Assembly: GCA_940671915.1 (NCBI GenBank)
Contig: CALNVZ010003433.1
Coordinates: 48,011,332 to 48,075,331, forward strand
DNA: 64,000 nucleotides
Direction: 5' to 3'
Origin: Paracentrotus lividus
Taxonomy: Eukaryota > Echinodermata > Echinoidea > Camarodonta > Echinidae
The position numbers were made by a program, and so were the translations under genes. The notes beneath the pieces are model-generated. The model worked only from the letters and a program-made list of their open reading frames with translations, ran no database searches and was not told the DNA's origin. Position 1 is the first letter of the stretch; every line of letters begins with the position of its first letter. Below are positions 34,128 through 45,751 of the stretch, in pieces.

Positions 34128-34860
34128 AGGGGAATTATCCCCTCAGAGAAATTTAGCTTCAGTGAATGGAGACCTACCCCCAAAACATATTGGTAAAAGT
34201 TTCAGAAAAATCAGGCAGTGAATAAGAGAGATATTTCAGATTTTGAGATCACTTATGATATGGAGATCCTCTAATTGGCAACACGACCATAATGTGTGAT
34301 GTAATGCAGGGAGATCTTTCCCATATCTATTGTACACATTGTACTAAAATCCTCTTTTTTTCTCGATTCTAAAGGGAGAATAAAGAATCTTTTTATGGGA
34401 TGACATGTAAATAATTGAAAGTCATAATATATCATGAAAAGAAAAGCTGTTCTATCATTAGAATGAAAATAAAGAGACATTTAAAAAAGTTTTTGTGCAC
34501 ACCATATGGGGAGTTCTCCCTTTGTGACATCACAAATGGTGACCTTGTTGCCAATGAGAGATTTCCTATGTCATCAGAGATCTCAATAATCAAATACTCA
34601 TAACTTTCTTATCATTTATCCGATTTCACAAATCTTTACTAATGTGCTTATATGATTTTTTTTTCTTTTTTCTGAATGTTTCTTGTATTCTCTGTAAAAG
34701 AATTGAGTAGAAATGATAAGGGGAAAGCCTTTAAAAATGAATTGTTTTGTTGCAATTTTTTACTCTTTTCTGGCGACTTGTGTCTGATTTTGATATGACG
34801 GGTCACATTTTTACTCTTACTAGTACACACTTGTCTACATTGTAAAATAGGGGCATCTCA
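34128..34860. mobile_element. TTAA element family C, copy 1 (right end lost)
   Basis: AGGGGAATTATCCCCTCAGA after TTAA (34124-34127) begins ~520 bases that match 45752-46270 closely. From ~34655 the sequence diverges into a segment shared, inverted, with 57.22-57.48 kb, so this copy is longer or recombined. No right terminal repeat is found. Confidence 0.6.
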
Positions 34861-34979
34861 TATTTTTAAATATTTGTTTTATTTATTTACCTTTAATTTT
34901 TCATTTCATTTTTTATTGGAGGCGTTAGTATCTACTTGGTCCTTATCCATGTCAATCCCTGTTATTGTTATTCTTCCAG

Positions 34980-35138
34980 GGGTCTATGGAGGTCCCATCT
35001 TTTGACAGTGAAGAGGAAGCCTCTATAATTGACAGCTTCAGACCCCTATCATTCTACAGCCCTGATCGTCTCCCACGGGAGCCCAAAACCGTTTCCGTAG
35101 TTCTAATTCTCCTCATCCTTGTTCCTCTCAAGAGTTGA
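34980..35138 (+). CDS. Possible exon, unknown product
   Basis: CCCTGTTATTGTTATTCTTCCAG (AG 34978-34979) is an excellent acceptor. It opens a frame GSMEVPSFDSEEEASIIDSF with Pro/Arg-rich and then strongly hydrophobic residues (SVVLILLILVPL), ending at TGA 35136. The codon pattern changes from balanced to hydrophobic near ~35.09 kb, so the true exon may end earlier. The acidic segment is not assigned to a family. Confidence 0.35.
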   Translation, partial: GSMEVPSFDSEEEASIIDSFRPLSFYSPDRLPREPKTVSVVLILLILVPLKS

Positions 35139-36490
35139 AAAAAAAGAAGAGTCCAGTACTCTGTGTCGGTAGAATCTATATTAAAGTGGAATTAAGTATG
35201 ATATTGCAGTACGTCATTTGATATTTTGGTAATTTGTTGTTTTTCTCTACTTGGTAAGGACTTCTTGCTTTTGTGATGTCATTGAATTATTACAATCTTG
35301 TTTGTCCTGATTTCTCTGTACCAATAACATACTCTATATCACAATATCTGTTTATTATTCCACTTGTGGAGGGGAAAAATTAAAACTAACTGACAATAGT
35401 AATAGTAATAATATCATTTAGATTTTTGATTTATAAATTGCTCTTTGTCAAATAAAACAAAAAGGGCTGTTAATGTATCATTACCTGGCTTTCTTTTATA
35501 GCAGGTTCAAATAATGTACCCATGATTGACAGTCCACAACTTCACCTTCAACTATGTCACAGCATCACCACTCTTAAAGCTGGTGTATAGACTCGGGAGA
35601 AAGAAAAAATTAATTTGGATTCACATTTAGATAAATTAAGAAAGATTGAAACCAATAACAATAATAAAGCAAATTATAGTACTTTAAATCTCGTTTTAGA
35701 GTCTTTATTTCATAATATATGTATAAAAAAGATAAGACGGGAACCCGTCTCAGGTTAGGACTCACGTGGAAAACCAATGGGGATTCTCTTGTGTGGGTGT
35801 TACACACAGATCGTTCGCACTAATTCACGCCGTAACCTCCGGCATGCGAACCTGTCAGCAGAGGTCTAAACGGCAGTTGAATTACGCTTCATTCAAACAT
35901 TTTCAATGAAATTCATTGGAAATAACGAAAGAAATGTCACAAGATCTCTCACACATATCTTTTAGTGCAATGTGGACAAACATTTGATCGGTTTTGTGCC
36001 AATTCCTTTTTTGTTACCAAAACTATACACCAGGTTTAACTAAAATAAAAAAAAACTACGCTGAAAACTAAAATGGTTATCACCTGTTGCATACCTAGGA
36101 CACACCTGTAACTCCACACCTGGTATTTGTAAATTGTTATAAATGCCATTGTCCATTCAGAGCCAATAGGGCACTAACCTCTCTGTATGATAAGAGTTAC
36201 ACCTTTCTGGTTCTCAAATTATAATCCCAATGATATCAGTCACTGTCCCAGAGCGCAGACACAATGGTCCTGACAAATTACCCATCAATTCTACCTAACC
36301 TTGATTTCTAATTATATTTGTCCAAAACATCTGGATAAATCGGGGCTGCCCAATTATTGATTACTAAACCGTGTGTCATGTTCTAAACACCGATCGACTG
36401 GGTACTTCCTCGTCGGGTGTTAGTCACGAACGAGAAGTTAGCCGTTGATCGGTGAGATTGATTGATCACGGCATCTTTGTTTAGGATCGA
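35139..36490. other. Non-coding stretch; possible promoter near its right end
   Basis: Nothing is seen until 36.38-36.49 kb, where CACCGATC and GATCGGTG form an inverted pair 48 bases apart, just upstream of the ATG at 36491. No TATA box is visible at the expected distance. Promoter identity is inference only. Confidence 0.25.
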
Positions 36491-36533
36491 ATGCAGTCAC
36501 TCGTCAAGTTGGAAATGGATATTTCCTATCCAG
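36491..36533 (+). CDS. Possible first coding exon, unknown product
   Basis: ATG 36491 opens MQSLVKLEMDISYPG, cut by a consensus donor CAG|GTGAGAAG at 36534. The frame continues past the donor for a while without features. A short first exon with a strong donor is plausible. No partner is proven; the acceptor at 39238 would be frame-compatible but meets a stop after 24 codons. Confidence 0.25.
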
Positions 36534-37591
36534 GTGAGAAGAAGTCTGTGGAGAAACTGATAAAAATGACTCCTTCTAGAGAAAGAAAATCACTTCTGAT
36601 GTTCTTTGACTGTTTAAAATATTTAGCTTTTCTAATAGATTCAAATTCCTCTTCCTCACCATTATTATCATAAATAATGTTGCCCTAAGACAGGTTGAAG
36701 ACCCTAGCATATATCATTTATTTTATCCATATCATATCTCTCATTATTTTCTTTATATAAAATATACTTACAGTAATATGATACGATACTTATAATATAA
36801 TAAAATAAATTTAAATCAAAATACTGGGAATCAATTCTGGTGGGATACAGTCAATAATTAACCACACAGCGTAAAACAAGCATTTTTTTAACTGAGATAC
36901 ATAAGGGCTGGCTTATGTTTCTTCTTTTGAAAAATCATACTTTTTTTATCATTCCATGAAGGGTATTTTACAGTGTAAAGATGAAAATGTGATTTTATTC
37001 CAGTGCTCAAATCTAAACCTGTAAAGGTTAGAACTAGTAACATTTAAACATAATCTAATCAAAATAGCTTTAAATGAAAAAAAAAAATTAAAAAAAATAT
37101 GTTACTTGCATTTTTGGAGGTGTATTCTCAATTTTTATCCAATCTCTCTCCCCCCCGTATAATGTTTTCCTCAAAAATCAAAATTTTAACCAAAAAACAT
37201 GTACATGTAGGTCACTTGCTTAAATCACTGTTGGCACGGATTTTTGAATGTATATTTAGGGCATGATTCACTTTGATAAACTGTAAAAGGATTGACTTGT
37301 ACGAGGAATTCCTTTTAAATTTAGAACCTACCGAAAGATTCTTTTTAATTCTTTGGCTATACTTTCACGGCTGGATGCAGATTTCAAGGACCGCTGTGTG
37401 TGGCTCATTTCCATACCTTGTTAGCGGACTTTCCTGAAATAACAGATGTCATGATGTATGATGAGGGATATTACCCTTCTGAAAACTACCCTGGTGTAGC
37501 CTCCCGTGATGGGGATGGGGTTGGCAACATTCAATTTTTTTCTTCTTCAAATTTTGAGTATTGATAAAGTTGATCTGGCTTGTCATGTGAC

Positions 37592-37665
37592 TTATATGTA
37601 TTATTTTGTTAACTTTTATGACAGATACATATCTGTCATAAAAGTTAACAAAATAATACGTATAA
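37592..37665. repeat. Nearly perfect 37 bp hairpin
   Basis: GTATTATTTTGTTAACTTTT with GACAGATA (37598-37627) is exactly complementary to 37630-37659, with two unpaired bases between the arms. Pairing continues six more bases outward past one G-T pair. It contains GTTAAC. No target duplication or known terminal motif is visible. Confidence 0.9.
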
Positions 37666-37984
37666 CATTTATGTAATCTACTGTAGATGTAGATAAAGGA
37701 TGAGCTACATGTAACGTAGACTACCTGAAGAATATCATATACACCAGAGTAGTATATTTCTCATCAACTTTGGTAAATTTCATGAAATAATTGGAGACAT
37801 GATGACTGAAAATATTAAAATGTCTTTATTCTGGTATCATAAAATATGTAGCCTGTTTATTTTGCAAAGCATTTGAGGGCACCCCTCTCTAAATGTATAG
37901 GGGGAATTATGCACCCCTCCCATTCGCCTTTTTTATCACAATTTATGCTATTTTGAGAGTCAGAAGGGCATTGCATATGTCTTC

Positions 37985-38105
37985 ACCTGAGAACCAGAAG
38001 GGCGCTATTACAGATCAAAGATGTTCCGTTGAGAAACTGAAGGGCGCTATTACCATCAACTTTTTACAGCAATAGCGCCCTTCTGGTTCTCAACGGAACA
38101 TCTTT
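37985..38105. repeat. Hairpin with AGGGCGCTATTA arms
   Basis: GATGTTCCGTTGAGAAACTG at 38019, running into AAGGGCGCTATT, pairs with AATAGCGCCCTTCTGGTTCT up to 38103 around a ~20-base loop. A further direct copy, GAGAACCAGAAGGGCGCTAT, lies at 37990. Likely a small foldback element. Confidence 0.7.
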
Positions 38106-38896
38106 AAGATGCAATAAAGCCCTTCTGGCTCCAGCTCAACAGACAATATACAGTGTACATACAGTATGAACGTATATTTGATCCATTATTGCCCTTAGAT
38201 GACAATATATTGATATCATTTTGAGCACTGTAAACTCTAAACTGGGGGTAAAGTTTTGTCCCTTGTCTATATGGGGATTATGTTATACCCCCTTTAATAT
38301 TCCTTCTATGTCTTGGGTTACCCCCTAATAGAGGAGTGAAATATTGGCATTGAGTCCGGGTGATGACAAGATAACATTTCCCTAGGAAGGGTTAGATAAT
38401 TGATACAAACTATCATTAGTATAGCATTCCATGAAACATAAATAGGCATGGGAGTTATTTTGAGTGAGGTAAAATATTAATCATAAAGATATATCCTTCA
38501 TGCAAAAGCTATTTGATATAAGGAGAGGTCAGTGGCTTGTAAAGTGCATTATCTGATTAAAACAATTTTAAACCTATGTTTAGAGACAATGATGGAGTAG
38601 TTTATGGATTGTCTAATCTGCTCCTATCCCTTCCCTGTTATCATCCTGTTCTCTCCTTCCCTTACTCTTTCTTTCATTCCATCCCATCTTGTTCTATCAA
38701 CTTTCTATATGTCACTTGTACGTGGTTCCAAAGCCTTTCTCTTTATGATGTTTATCTCCTGACCCCCTTACATTTTCCTTTTCTCTCGCTCTCTCTCTCT
38801 CTTCCAAATAGATTTCACCATTTAATACTTATTCAATCAAATTTCATAAAGTTCATTTTCCTTTATATTTTTGTATTACCTTTTGAAAACACTTAA

Positions 38897-39095
38897 CCCG
38901 TTGTATACTGAGAACTTTTTACAAAGCCGAATAAATTGTGATTGTCAAGAATGCTAGCAAGAAATTGTTTTCATTTAGAGGTGAAACAAAGACAGTTGTA
39001 GATCACTGTTAGATAATTTAAATTATGTGAGGTTTTTATATGTTTATGCAATCATGAGTGAAATAAACGGTCGACAAGAGGGATGATACAACGGG
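38897..39095. mobile_element. TTAA-flanked MITE family D, copy 1
   Basis: CCCGTTGTATACTGAGA at the left and ACAACGGG at the right are inverted, flanked by TTAA (38893-38896, 39096-39099). TTAA with CCC/GGG ends is the piggyBac-type signature. The same element is inverted at 51.79 kb. Confidence 0.8.
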
Positions 39096-39237
39096 TTAAA
39101 AATATTACAGGAAGTGGGTGATTTCTTCTTTAAACCTTGATGAGAATGAGAGAATGATTGTTGGCCATAGGTGAAGGTAAATAGAATTGTTAAAAATCAT
39201 TACTAGTTACCGTCTTCCCCTTTAACTGTTCCTGCAG

Positions 39238-39372
39238 GTACTGTACACTCGATCAGAATGTCAACTCTGTATGTTCCAGCGACAAGCAGCACGATGAAGC
39301 AGCCGCAATAAAGCGACATATTTAACTGACTGTACAGAGGTACTGGCACCAGAACTAATTGACTCACAGCAG
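39238..39372 (+). CDS. Possible exon, unknown product
   Basis: CTTCCCCTTTAACTGTTCCTGCAG is an excellent acceptor and CAGCAG|GTAACC a fair donor. All three frames are open for at least 19 codons (the longest to TAA 39323), then closed. This could be a terminal coding exon or an untranslated exon. The donor merges directly into the minisatellite that follows. Confidence 0.3.
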
Positions 39373-40810
39373 GTAACCAGTAACTCTGTAATTGTCAACC
39401 AAAACAGTACTCCACGGGTCTGAATAGTTTACCCCACCCTCAATCTTGAAATAGGAAGGGGTTCTTTATACTATGGATATCTAGGTCCTCCTACCTAATC
39501 ATTACTCCATGGGTATCAAAGAGTTACCACACACTCAATTTTAAGAGTAGGAAGGGGGTTCTATACCCCACCCCCCCCCCTCCCCAAACCAAAGCATTGT
39601 AACCAGTAACACTGTAATTGTCATCCAAAACAGTACTCCATGGGTCTTAATGGTTTACCCCCACACTAAATCTCAGGAATAGGAAGGGGGTTCTTGATAC
39701 CCCCTTCCCCTCCAGACCAGTATGTCTTACATCTCAATTAAGGGTTACCCCCACATTCGATCTTTGAATAAGAAGGGGGTTCTTTACACCTCCCTACCAA
39801 AACATTACTCCATGGATCTCTAAAGCTTACCCCCACAATCAATCTTGGAATGGGAAGAGGGTTCTCCTCCCCCCCCCCCCCCCGCCAAAGCATTGTAACA
39901 AGTAACACACTAATTGTCAACCAGAACAGTACTCCATGGGTCTCAAGGGTTTACCCCACCCTCAATCTTACGAATAGGAAGAGGGTTCTCCCCCCACCCA
40001 CCAAAGCATTGTAGCCATTGGCACTGTAATTGTCAACCGAAAAAGTACTCCATGGGTCTCAAAGGTTTACCCCACCCTCAATCTTGGAATAGGAAAGGGG
40101 GTTCTTGATACCCTCCCCAACCAAAAATTACTCCATGGGTCTAAAAAAGAGTTACCCCACCCTCATCTTATGAATAGGAAGAGGGTTCCCCCCACCAAAG
40201 CATTGTAACGAGTAAAACACTAATTATCAACCAAAACAGTACTCCATGGGTTTCATAGGGTTCCCACCCTCAATCTTGGAATAGGAAGGGGGTTCTTGGT
40301 ACACCCTCCCCTTCCAGACCAGTATGTCGTTCATCTCAAATAAGGGTTACCCCCACACTCGATCTTTGAATATGAAGGATCTCAAAAGCTTACCCCCACA
40401 ATCAATCTTGGAATGGGAAGAGGGTTCTCCCCCCCCCCACCAAAGCATTGTAATCAGTAACACTGTAATTGTCAACCAAAACAGTACTCCATGGGTCTCA
40501 AAGGTTTATCCCACCCTCAATCTTAGGAATAGGGAGGGGGTTCTTGGTACACCCTCCCCTTCCAGACCAGTATTTCGAACATCTCAAGGGTTACCCCCAC
40601 TCTTTATCTTTGAATATGAAGGAGGTTATTTAAACCCCAACCCTACTAAAATATTACTCCATGGGTCTCAAAGGCTTACCCCACAGTCAATCTTACACGT
40701 CTAAGGAATAGGTAGGGGGTTCTTAATATCCCCCTTCCAAAGGAGTATGTCAGTCTGAAAGGGCTACCCCAGACTCACTCTTGGAAAAGGAAGGGGTTCA
40801 AGACTACAGA
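39373..40810. repeat. Complex minisatellite (units ~80-180 bp, about 12)
   Basis: Units share GTAATTGTCAACCAAAACAG, TACTCCATGGGTCTCAAAGG, TTTACCCCACCCTCAATCTT and GGAATAGGAAGGGGGTTCTT, then a C-rich tract and CCAAAGCATTGTAAC. Unit length varies because sub-blocks are dropped. C runs of 9-15 occur in several units. Confidence 0.9.
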
Positions 40811-41229
40811 TTGACTTATCAACTGTCAGATAGAAAATTACATTTACAAAAGTTACAACATAGTCACGACATAGTTTGCAATTTGTGGGGTCCCATCTTC
40901 ACCAAATGATTTGGATGTACAAGTGGGTACATTACATTAGTGATGGATTCAATGGTAACACATTTTTAGCTACCTATGTTCTATTGTAGTAGAGCCTGAT
41001 AGTAATGGTTTTATTGCTGAAAATTTGATATAATTTGGTATATTATGCTCAGGTTACCCAAAACGAGGCACCATGAATCTCAAAGGTTGCACATGAACAT
41101 TTTCAGAGAGTTAGTGTACATGTTAAAATAAAAATAAATAACTTTTTTGAGTTTGACATGTGTACATGTATTTTGATTTATTTGAAACTTTTTGACAAAG
41201 TAAACATTTTTCTTTTGATAAGGTCCACC

Positions 41230-41450
41230 ACAAACCCCTCACTGCAAGAGACAGGGGGGCTAGAACAAACCATCTTCACCCCCTTCTACCAACCCACAAC
41301 AACCAGAACTACCAGAGACAGGGGGGATAGAACCAACCATCTACCAGCCCACCACACCCCTATACAAGCCCACTACACCCCTTCTACCAACCCACAACAA
41401 CCAGAACTTCCAGAGACAGGGGGACTAGAAAACCAACCATCTACCGGTCC
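41230..41450. repeat. Short tandem repeat, three units
   Basis: AGAGACAGGGGGGCTAGAAC and close variants occur at ~41.25, 41.31 and 41.41 kb, with AACCATCT(A/T)C and CCAACCCACAACAACCAGAA between them. Period 68-96 bases. Confidence 0.75.
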
Positions 41451-41574
41451 ACCAATCAGATATAGGGAGCACCTGCTGGGTTAAAGCTGTGAGCACGGCA
41501 TGCTGGGAATGCCGAGAACGAGGGATTTGACGCAAGGGACAGCAATCTTGAGAAGTGCCGCAGAGTTTAGAAAT
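41451..41574 (+). promoter_or_regulatory. Possible promoter and non-coding first exon
   Basis: GCATGCTGGGAATGCCGAG (~41.50 kb) resembles the ZNF143/Staf site (its complement reads ATTCCCAGCATGC), common near animal transcription starts. A consensus donor AAAT|GTGAGTAT follows at 41575. Local base composition is less AT-rich than the surroundings. Speculative. Confidence 0.25.
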
Positions 41575-41879
41575 GTGAGTATACAACGTTGGAATGCCTG
41601 TATGTACATACGGCTGGATTTAAGTGCTATAGTCGGGAGATGTTGATACGTTCTCCGTCGATGTTTTCCTAGTGTCTGGTGGATTATCTTTCTTTCATCT
41701 ATCCAAAGATCAACCGAGTAGAATCTGGTGCATTTCATGTCTGTGATTCTAAAGTGGATTACTGTAAAAATTGTGTTCTGAATGATATATGGAGATTCAC
41801 CATTTAAGATCTACTTAGGTTCCGCTGCTTGTAAGTATAAGTTCAATATCAAATTTCAGTATTAACGTTAAACATGTAT

Positions 41880-42120
41880 GTCATTTGAGGTAACATAGAA
41901 GGCAGTTCCACCCCCACCACCCCCCTCCCAATGACAAGAGAAGACAGAGGTGCATTTTTATTGTATGTCAGGAAAACAAGAGGAAAGGTAGAAATGACTA
42001 CCAGTATGGAGAAAAGGTGAAAAATCCAACAAACATAAAAATGGAGAGCTCAAGAAAGACGAATACACCCAAACATTGAGATTGAAATAGAGGAATAGAT
42101 AAAGAGAAGAGATGGGGTGG
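41880..42120. other. Non-coding, purine-rich
   Basis: C-rich then A/G-rich sequence leading into the GA microsatellite. Nothing else is seen. Confidence 0.5.
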
Positions 42121-42124
42121 TTAC

Positions 42125-42151
42125 AGAGAGAGAGAGAGAGAGAGAGAGAGG
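42125..42151. repeat. (GA)n microsatellite
   Basis: About 13 GA units. Confidence 0.95.
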
Positions 42152-42479
42152 TCTTTGAGCCAATAAGTTCTTGAAATAAACTTCTGACTACTTAAAGAAT
42201 AAGAACTTGATTAATACTTTCCTGTCTCTCCTGTGCTCTCATATCTTTTTTACGAGGTATCGTTATCTTGAGACTAATTACTATTGATCATGACATCCTG
42301 TTATGTAGTTCTACATGGCAGACAATTATGACATGCATTCATGGAAACATCCCTCATCAAATCGTTTTCGATGTTTTTGAAAGCCATAGAAACCAACCGT
42401 GCAGCTCTTGCACTTGCAGTATAGTCTCTTTAAAGCCTTTAAAGCCGTAAGGTTGTTAATGTCTATGAAATAATGAAGA

Positions 42480-42900
42480 TTAACACCCTTCTGGCTCTCA
42501 ACTGACAATGTGTCTTTTGAATGGTGCTGTTTTCATAGTGTAAGACATTGTGAGACAGTCGTGGGGCTGTTCTCATCGGCAAATTTCAATGTCTGAAAAG
42601 GGTCATATCTTTAGACTATTTTGATCTGTTTAAAGCTACAAGGGAGTTAATATTCAAGGAAGTAACAAGGTTAACACCATTCTGGCTCTCAACTGACACT
42701 ATGACTTTGGAAGGCACTTTTTCATGGGGCTGTTGTATAGCTTTTAAAGTAGTATAAATCATTGTGTGGCAGTCAAGGGGTTGTTCTCATAGCTGTGATT
42801 AGTATAAATCATTGTGCGACAGTCAAGGGGATGACTATGCTGTGATTAGTGGAAGACACTATGAGACAGTCCTAGGGTTGTTCTCATTGCCACATCTTGA
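42480..42900. repeat. Degenerate tandem repeat
   Basis: TTCTGGCTCTCAACTGACA occurs at 42489 and 42679 (period ~190). GACAGTC followed by a G-rich word and TGTTCTCAT occurs four times between 42.55 and 42.89 kb at shorter spacing. Old, nested tandem duplication. Confidence 0.6.
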
Positions 42901-43259
42901 TGCTTTAAAAAGTATATCTTTTATATATCTCATAAGAAATATTTGATTTTTTTTCCCTTCTACATGATATCTGATTCACAACTTTTCTGACATTGAAAAA
43001 ATAAGTCTACTTGATGTGTTTCAATAATTTTATGTACATGGTGATCATATTTCGAGAATGTAGTTGGGAGACATTGATTGGAGTCAATGAAGAAAGTTTG
43101 CATTGCCATGGATACCGCATACCATCATTTATGATTAGGATGCTAATTAATGCAGACAGGAAGAAAATAAAGTTGTAGATTTAATGAAATAACAACTTCA
43201 TTGAGGAAATCTTGGTGTGAAAGTGAATATTGGATCATCCTGTTTTTACAAACTGTCTA

Positions 43260-43470
43260 GATCATTCAGAAACCGTTTATGAAGATTTGAATCTAAGACA
43301 AAAACCGAGACACAGAGAGATATAAAAGAGAGGCACTGAAAGAGACAGACCAAGACAAGGCAAAAAGGCAGAAGAGCGGGTGAAAGAAAGAGTCAAAAGA
43401 CTACAAGTAGACAAACAGAGTGAAAGACAGAAAGAGAGAGGGACAGAGGAATGGAGAGAGAAGGTGAGTA
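43260..43470. repeat. GA-rich low-complexity tract
   Basis: Imperfect AGAGA/AAGAC repeats over ~200 bases, ending at GAAG|GTGAGTACC, which looks like a splice donor but follows sequence without a stable frame. Confidence 0.6.
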
Positions 43471-43604
43471 CCGTAGGCATACTCTTGTCATTACCTACAG
43501 AAAATTAAATTTTTGGAGTGTTGTGCCAATCTATCAACCTTTTTTTAACCTTTCGACCACTTGAGCATTGAAATTTAAGGGGCTTCTGGGAGGAACACTT
43601 TTTA

Positions 43605-43682
43605 GGGTTTGCCATAGCTCGGTTGGTAGAGCGCATGTCTAGCAATTAGGAGATCTTGGGTTCGAATCCTGGTGGAATCCCA
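43605..43682 (+). ncRNA. tRNA-like sequence (pseudogene or SINE head)
   Basis: ATAGCTCGGTTGGTAGAGCG is a clean D arm/A box and GGTTCGAATCC a perfect B box, correctly spaced. Loop CTAGCAA would place AGC (Ala) at the anticodon. The anticodon, T and acceptor stems contain several mismatches, so a working tRNA is unlikely. It would still look like an RNA polymerase III promoter. Confidence 0.5.
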
Positions 43683-44463
43683 TATTTTTTTGCTCATTTT
43701 TTATTTTTTATAATCTTACAACCTCATACATGTAGCATCAAGAATAGATCAGGCTTTAAAGGGATTGGGTAACTTTAAAAAACAAGAGCAATTAGATCAA
43801 GATTAATAAAATTATACTGTTCCAACAGTAAAAAACAAACTACTGAAAGTTTCAGATCAAATGGAAGTCATTTACTACCTTAAAACAGTGTAACAAACAA
43901 GGCAAAGCATACAGCCGAACACCAGTACCCTCTGTTACTGGCTCAGCAGGCCGCTAGGGACGGGGACTATACAACAGGAAATGGGGGTATGTTGTGCTAT
44001 GTGGAAAAGCACATGGTTTTATAAACCATCCGGGGTTGGTTTATAAAAGTGATATCTCGAAGGTAAAGCAAGCAATTACCTTGCAATTTTGAAGAGATAC
44101 CAGACTGAACTAAGTGTTTATAATTATGTTGGCAAAATAAGCTAAATCGAATAAAATGTGATTTGAATATCATTCAATGTTACTGCATCCCTTTAATAGA
44201 AATATACCAGAATAATAGTGGTGATGGTGATGATGTAATATGATTATATTGATTATGATCCTAAAGGTTACAGAGATGATGTAGTAGAACAGAATTAGAT
44301 TAAATATTAATTAATCCTCTGAGATAAAGTTCGATCTTGAATAATATTTCCTTCAAATGACCATGCCCTTTGAATAGCTTGATTGACAGCTATCTTGAAT
44401 GTGATGAGATCAAACTGTTTGGGATTGGAGTTAGGGTGCATTTGTGGTCGAAAAAAAAAAATA

Positions 44464-44821
44464 AAATAGGAACATGAATCATGATACAAAACGCAATTAC
44501 AAAACAGAAAACAATCACGATGAGTGGTGCACCGTTCATTGTTGAAAAATTTAACACTGATTATACATGGAATGAATTTAAATACCCTGCAGCTTACCGC
44601 ATTTGCATTGCTCAAAGTTATGATGGTTGTAAAATCAAAGCTTATCGTATTTAGGTTTTAAAACGCACCTGAATGAAGATCTGAAAGACTCATATGTATG
44701 ACCCCAAATTGGAACCATGAACACATCCTATTTTCTCTACATCTGTGTTTTGTATAAATTTGCGTTTTGTATCACGATTCATGTTCCTGTTTAGATTGTA
44801 AAATCGACCATGAATGCACCC
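44464..44821. mobile_element. MITE family A, copy 5 (left end truncated)
   Basis: AGGAACATGAATCATGATAC at the left and ATCACGATTCATGTTCCTGT at the right are inverted. The right end runs on to CGACCATGAATGCACC, while the corresponding left outer end is replaced by an A-rich run. AGTGGTGCACCGTTCA matches the family interior. Confidence 0.7.
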
Positions 44822-45747
44822 CATGATGCAAGATGTAGGAGGACAGGAAGAAAGCGTGGAAGAAAAGATTTATAATTCCTGTCATATTTGACGTTTCAGG
44901 GTATACCAATCTCACAAGATGCACCTGTTCCTTGAATGCAGATACCCTCTTATTCTAGAGATGGGAGTATACCGTGTGCAATAAGTATTGTCACCCCCTA
45001 CCTCATGCTTGTATTGAATATGTATTCAGGGGAGTAATGATTTTGACTTTGAAACAAATATGCAAGCTTAGCTGCTGAAATTACCTTTTTTTATGCTGCA
45101 TAGATGAACTTTGTGTGATATGTATAAGTAGAGCTATGCTGGTTTGAACTTTCACGCAAGAATTTAGAGATCTCAAACCTCCTTTTGTGGACATTGAAAC
45201 ATGGTGGACAGTAATAACAGTGGAAGAAGGAAAGTACTGAAAGCAAAATTAAAAGTCTATCAAATTAGCTAAAACTTGGAGAAAAGAAGGGAAAATGAAC
45301 AAGGTGATAGCAAGTCTGCTTAGCGGGTCAACATGATGGGTTCAAAGCTTGTGCAATGCCAAGAGAGAGGGATGAAGAATAAGCATCGATCAGTTAGGCC
45401 GTCTTTACTGGATCAAGCTGAGAAAACTTGGCCAGATCGTGGATGCAGCGTCATTGACTCCCAGGGTGGATACAATTTCTGTTAAATTGTTATTTCAGAT
45501 AATATTAATGTTAACTGATACATATATATAATAAATAGAAATAATTTGTTTATACCAATAAAATTCAGTCAAATGATCAGTTATACTGCATTTTTGTAAG
45601 GGGGCGACAATACTTTTGCACACGGTATAGTAATGAAACTGATTGAAATCATAATGATAGCTTTGAAATATCGACTGAACTGCTATTTTTATGAACGATA
45701 GATGGTGAGATAGTTTTGATTTTTAATTTTGCAAACTAGGGTTAGAG
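44822..45747. other. Nothing identified
   Basis: AAGTATTGTCACCCCCTAC near 44.98 kb and GGGGGCGACAATACTTTTGC at 45.60 kb are inverted and could be the ends of a ~640 bp element (44.96-45.63 kb, ACCGTGTGCAATA and TTGCACACGGTATA), with TATACCGTGTGCAA as its terminal word. Its interior is non-coding. Confidence 0.5.
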
Positions 45748-45751
45748 TTAA

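Noticed and set aside
37340-37425. LDADFKDR resembling the C-terminal LDPRFKDR motif of hAT transposases
   Set aside because: Only about 20 residues before a stop, with no neighbouring hAT-like sequence; too short to support.
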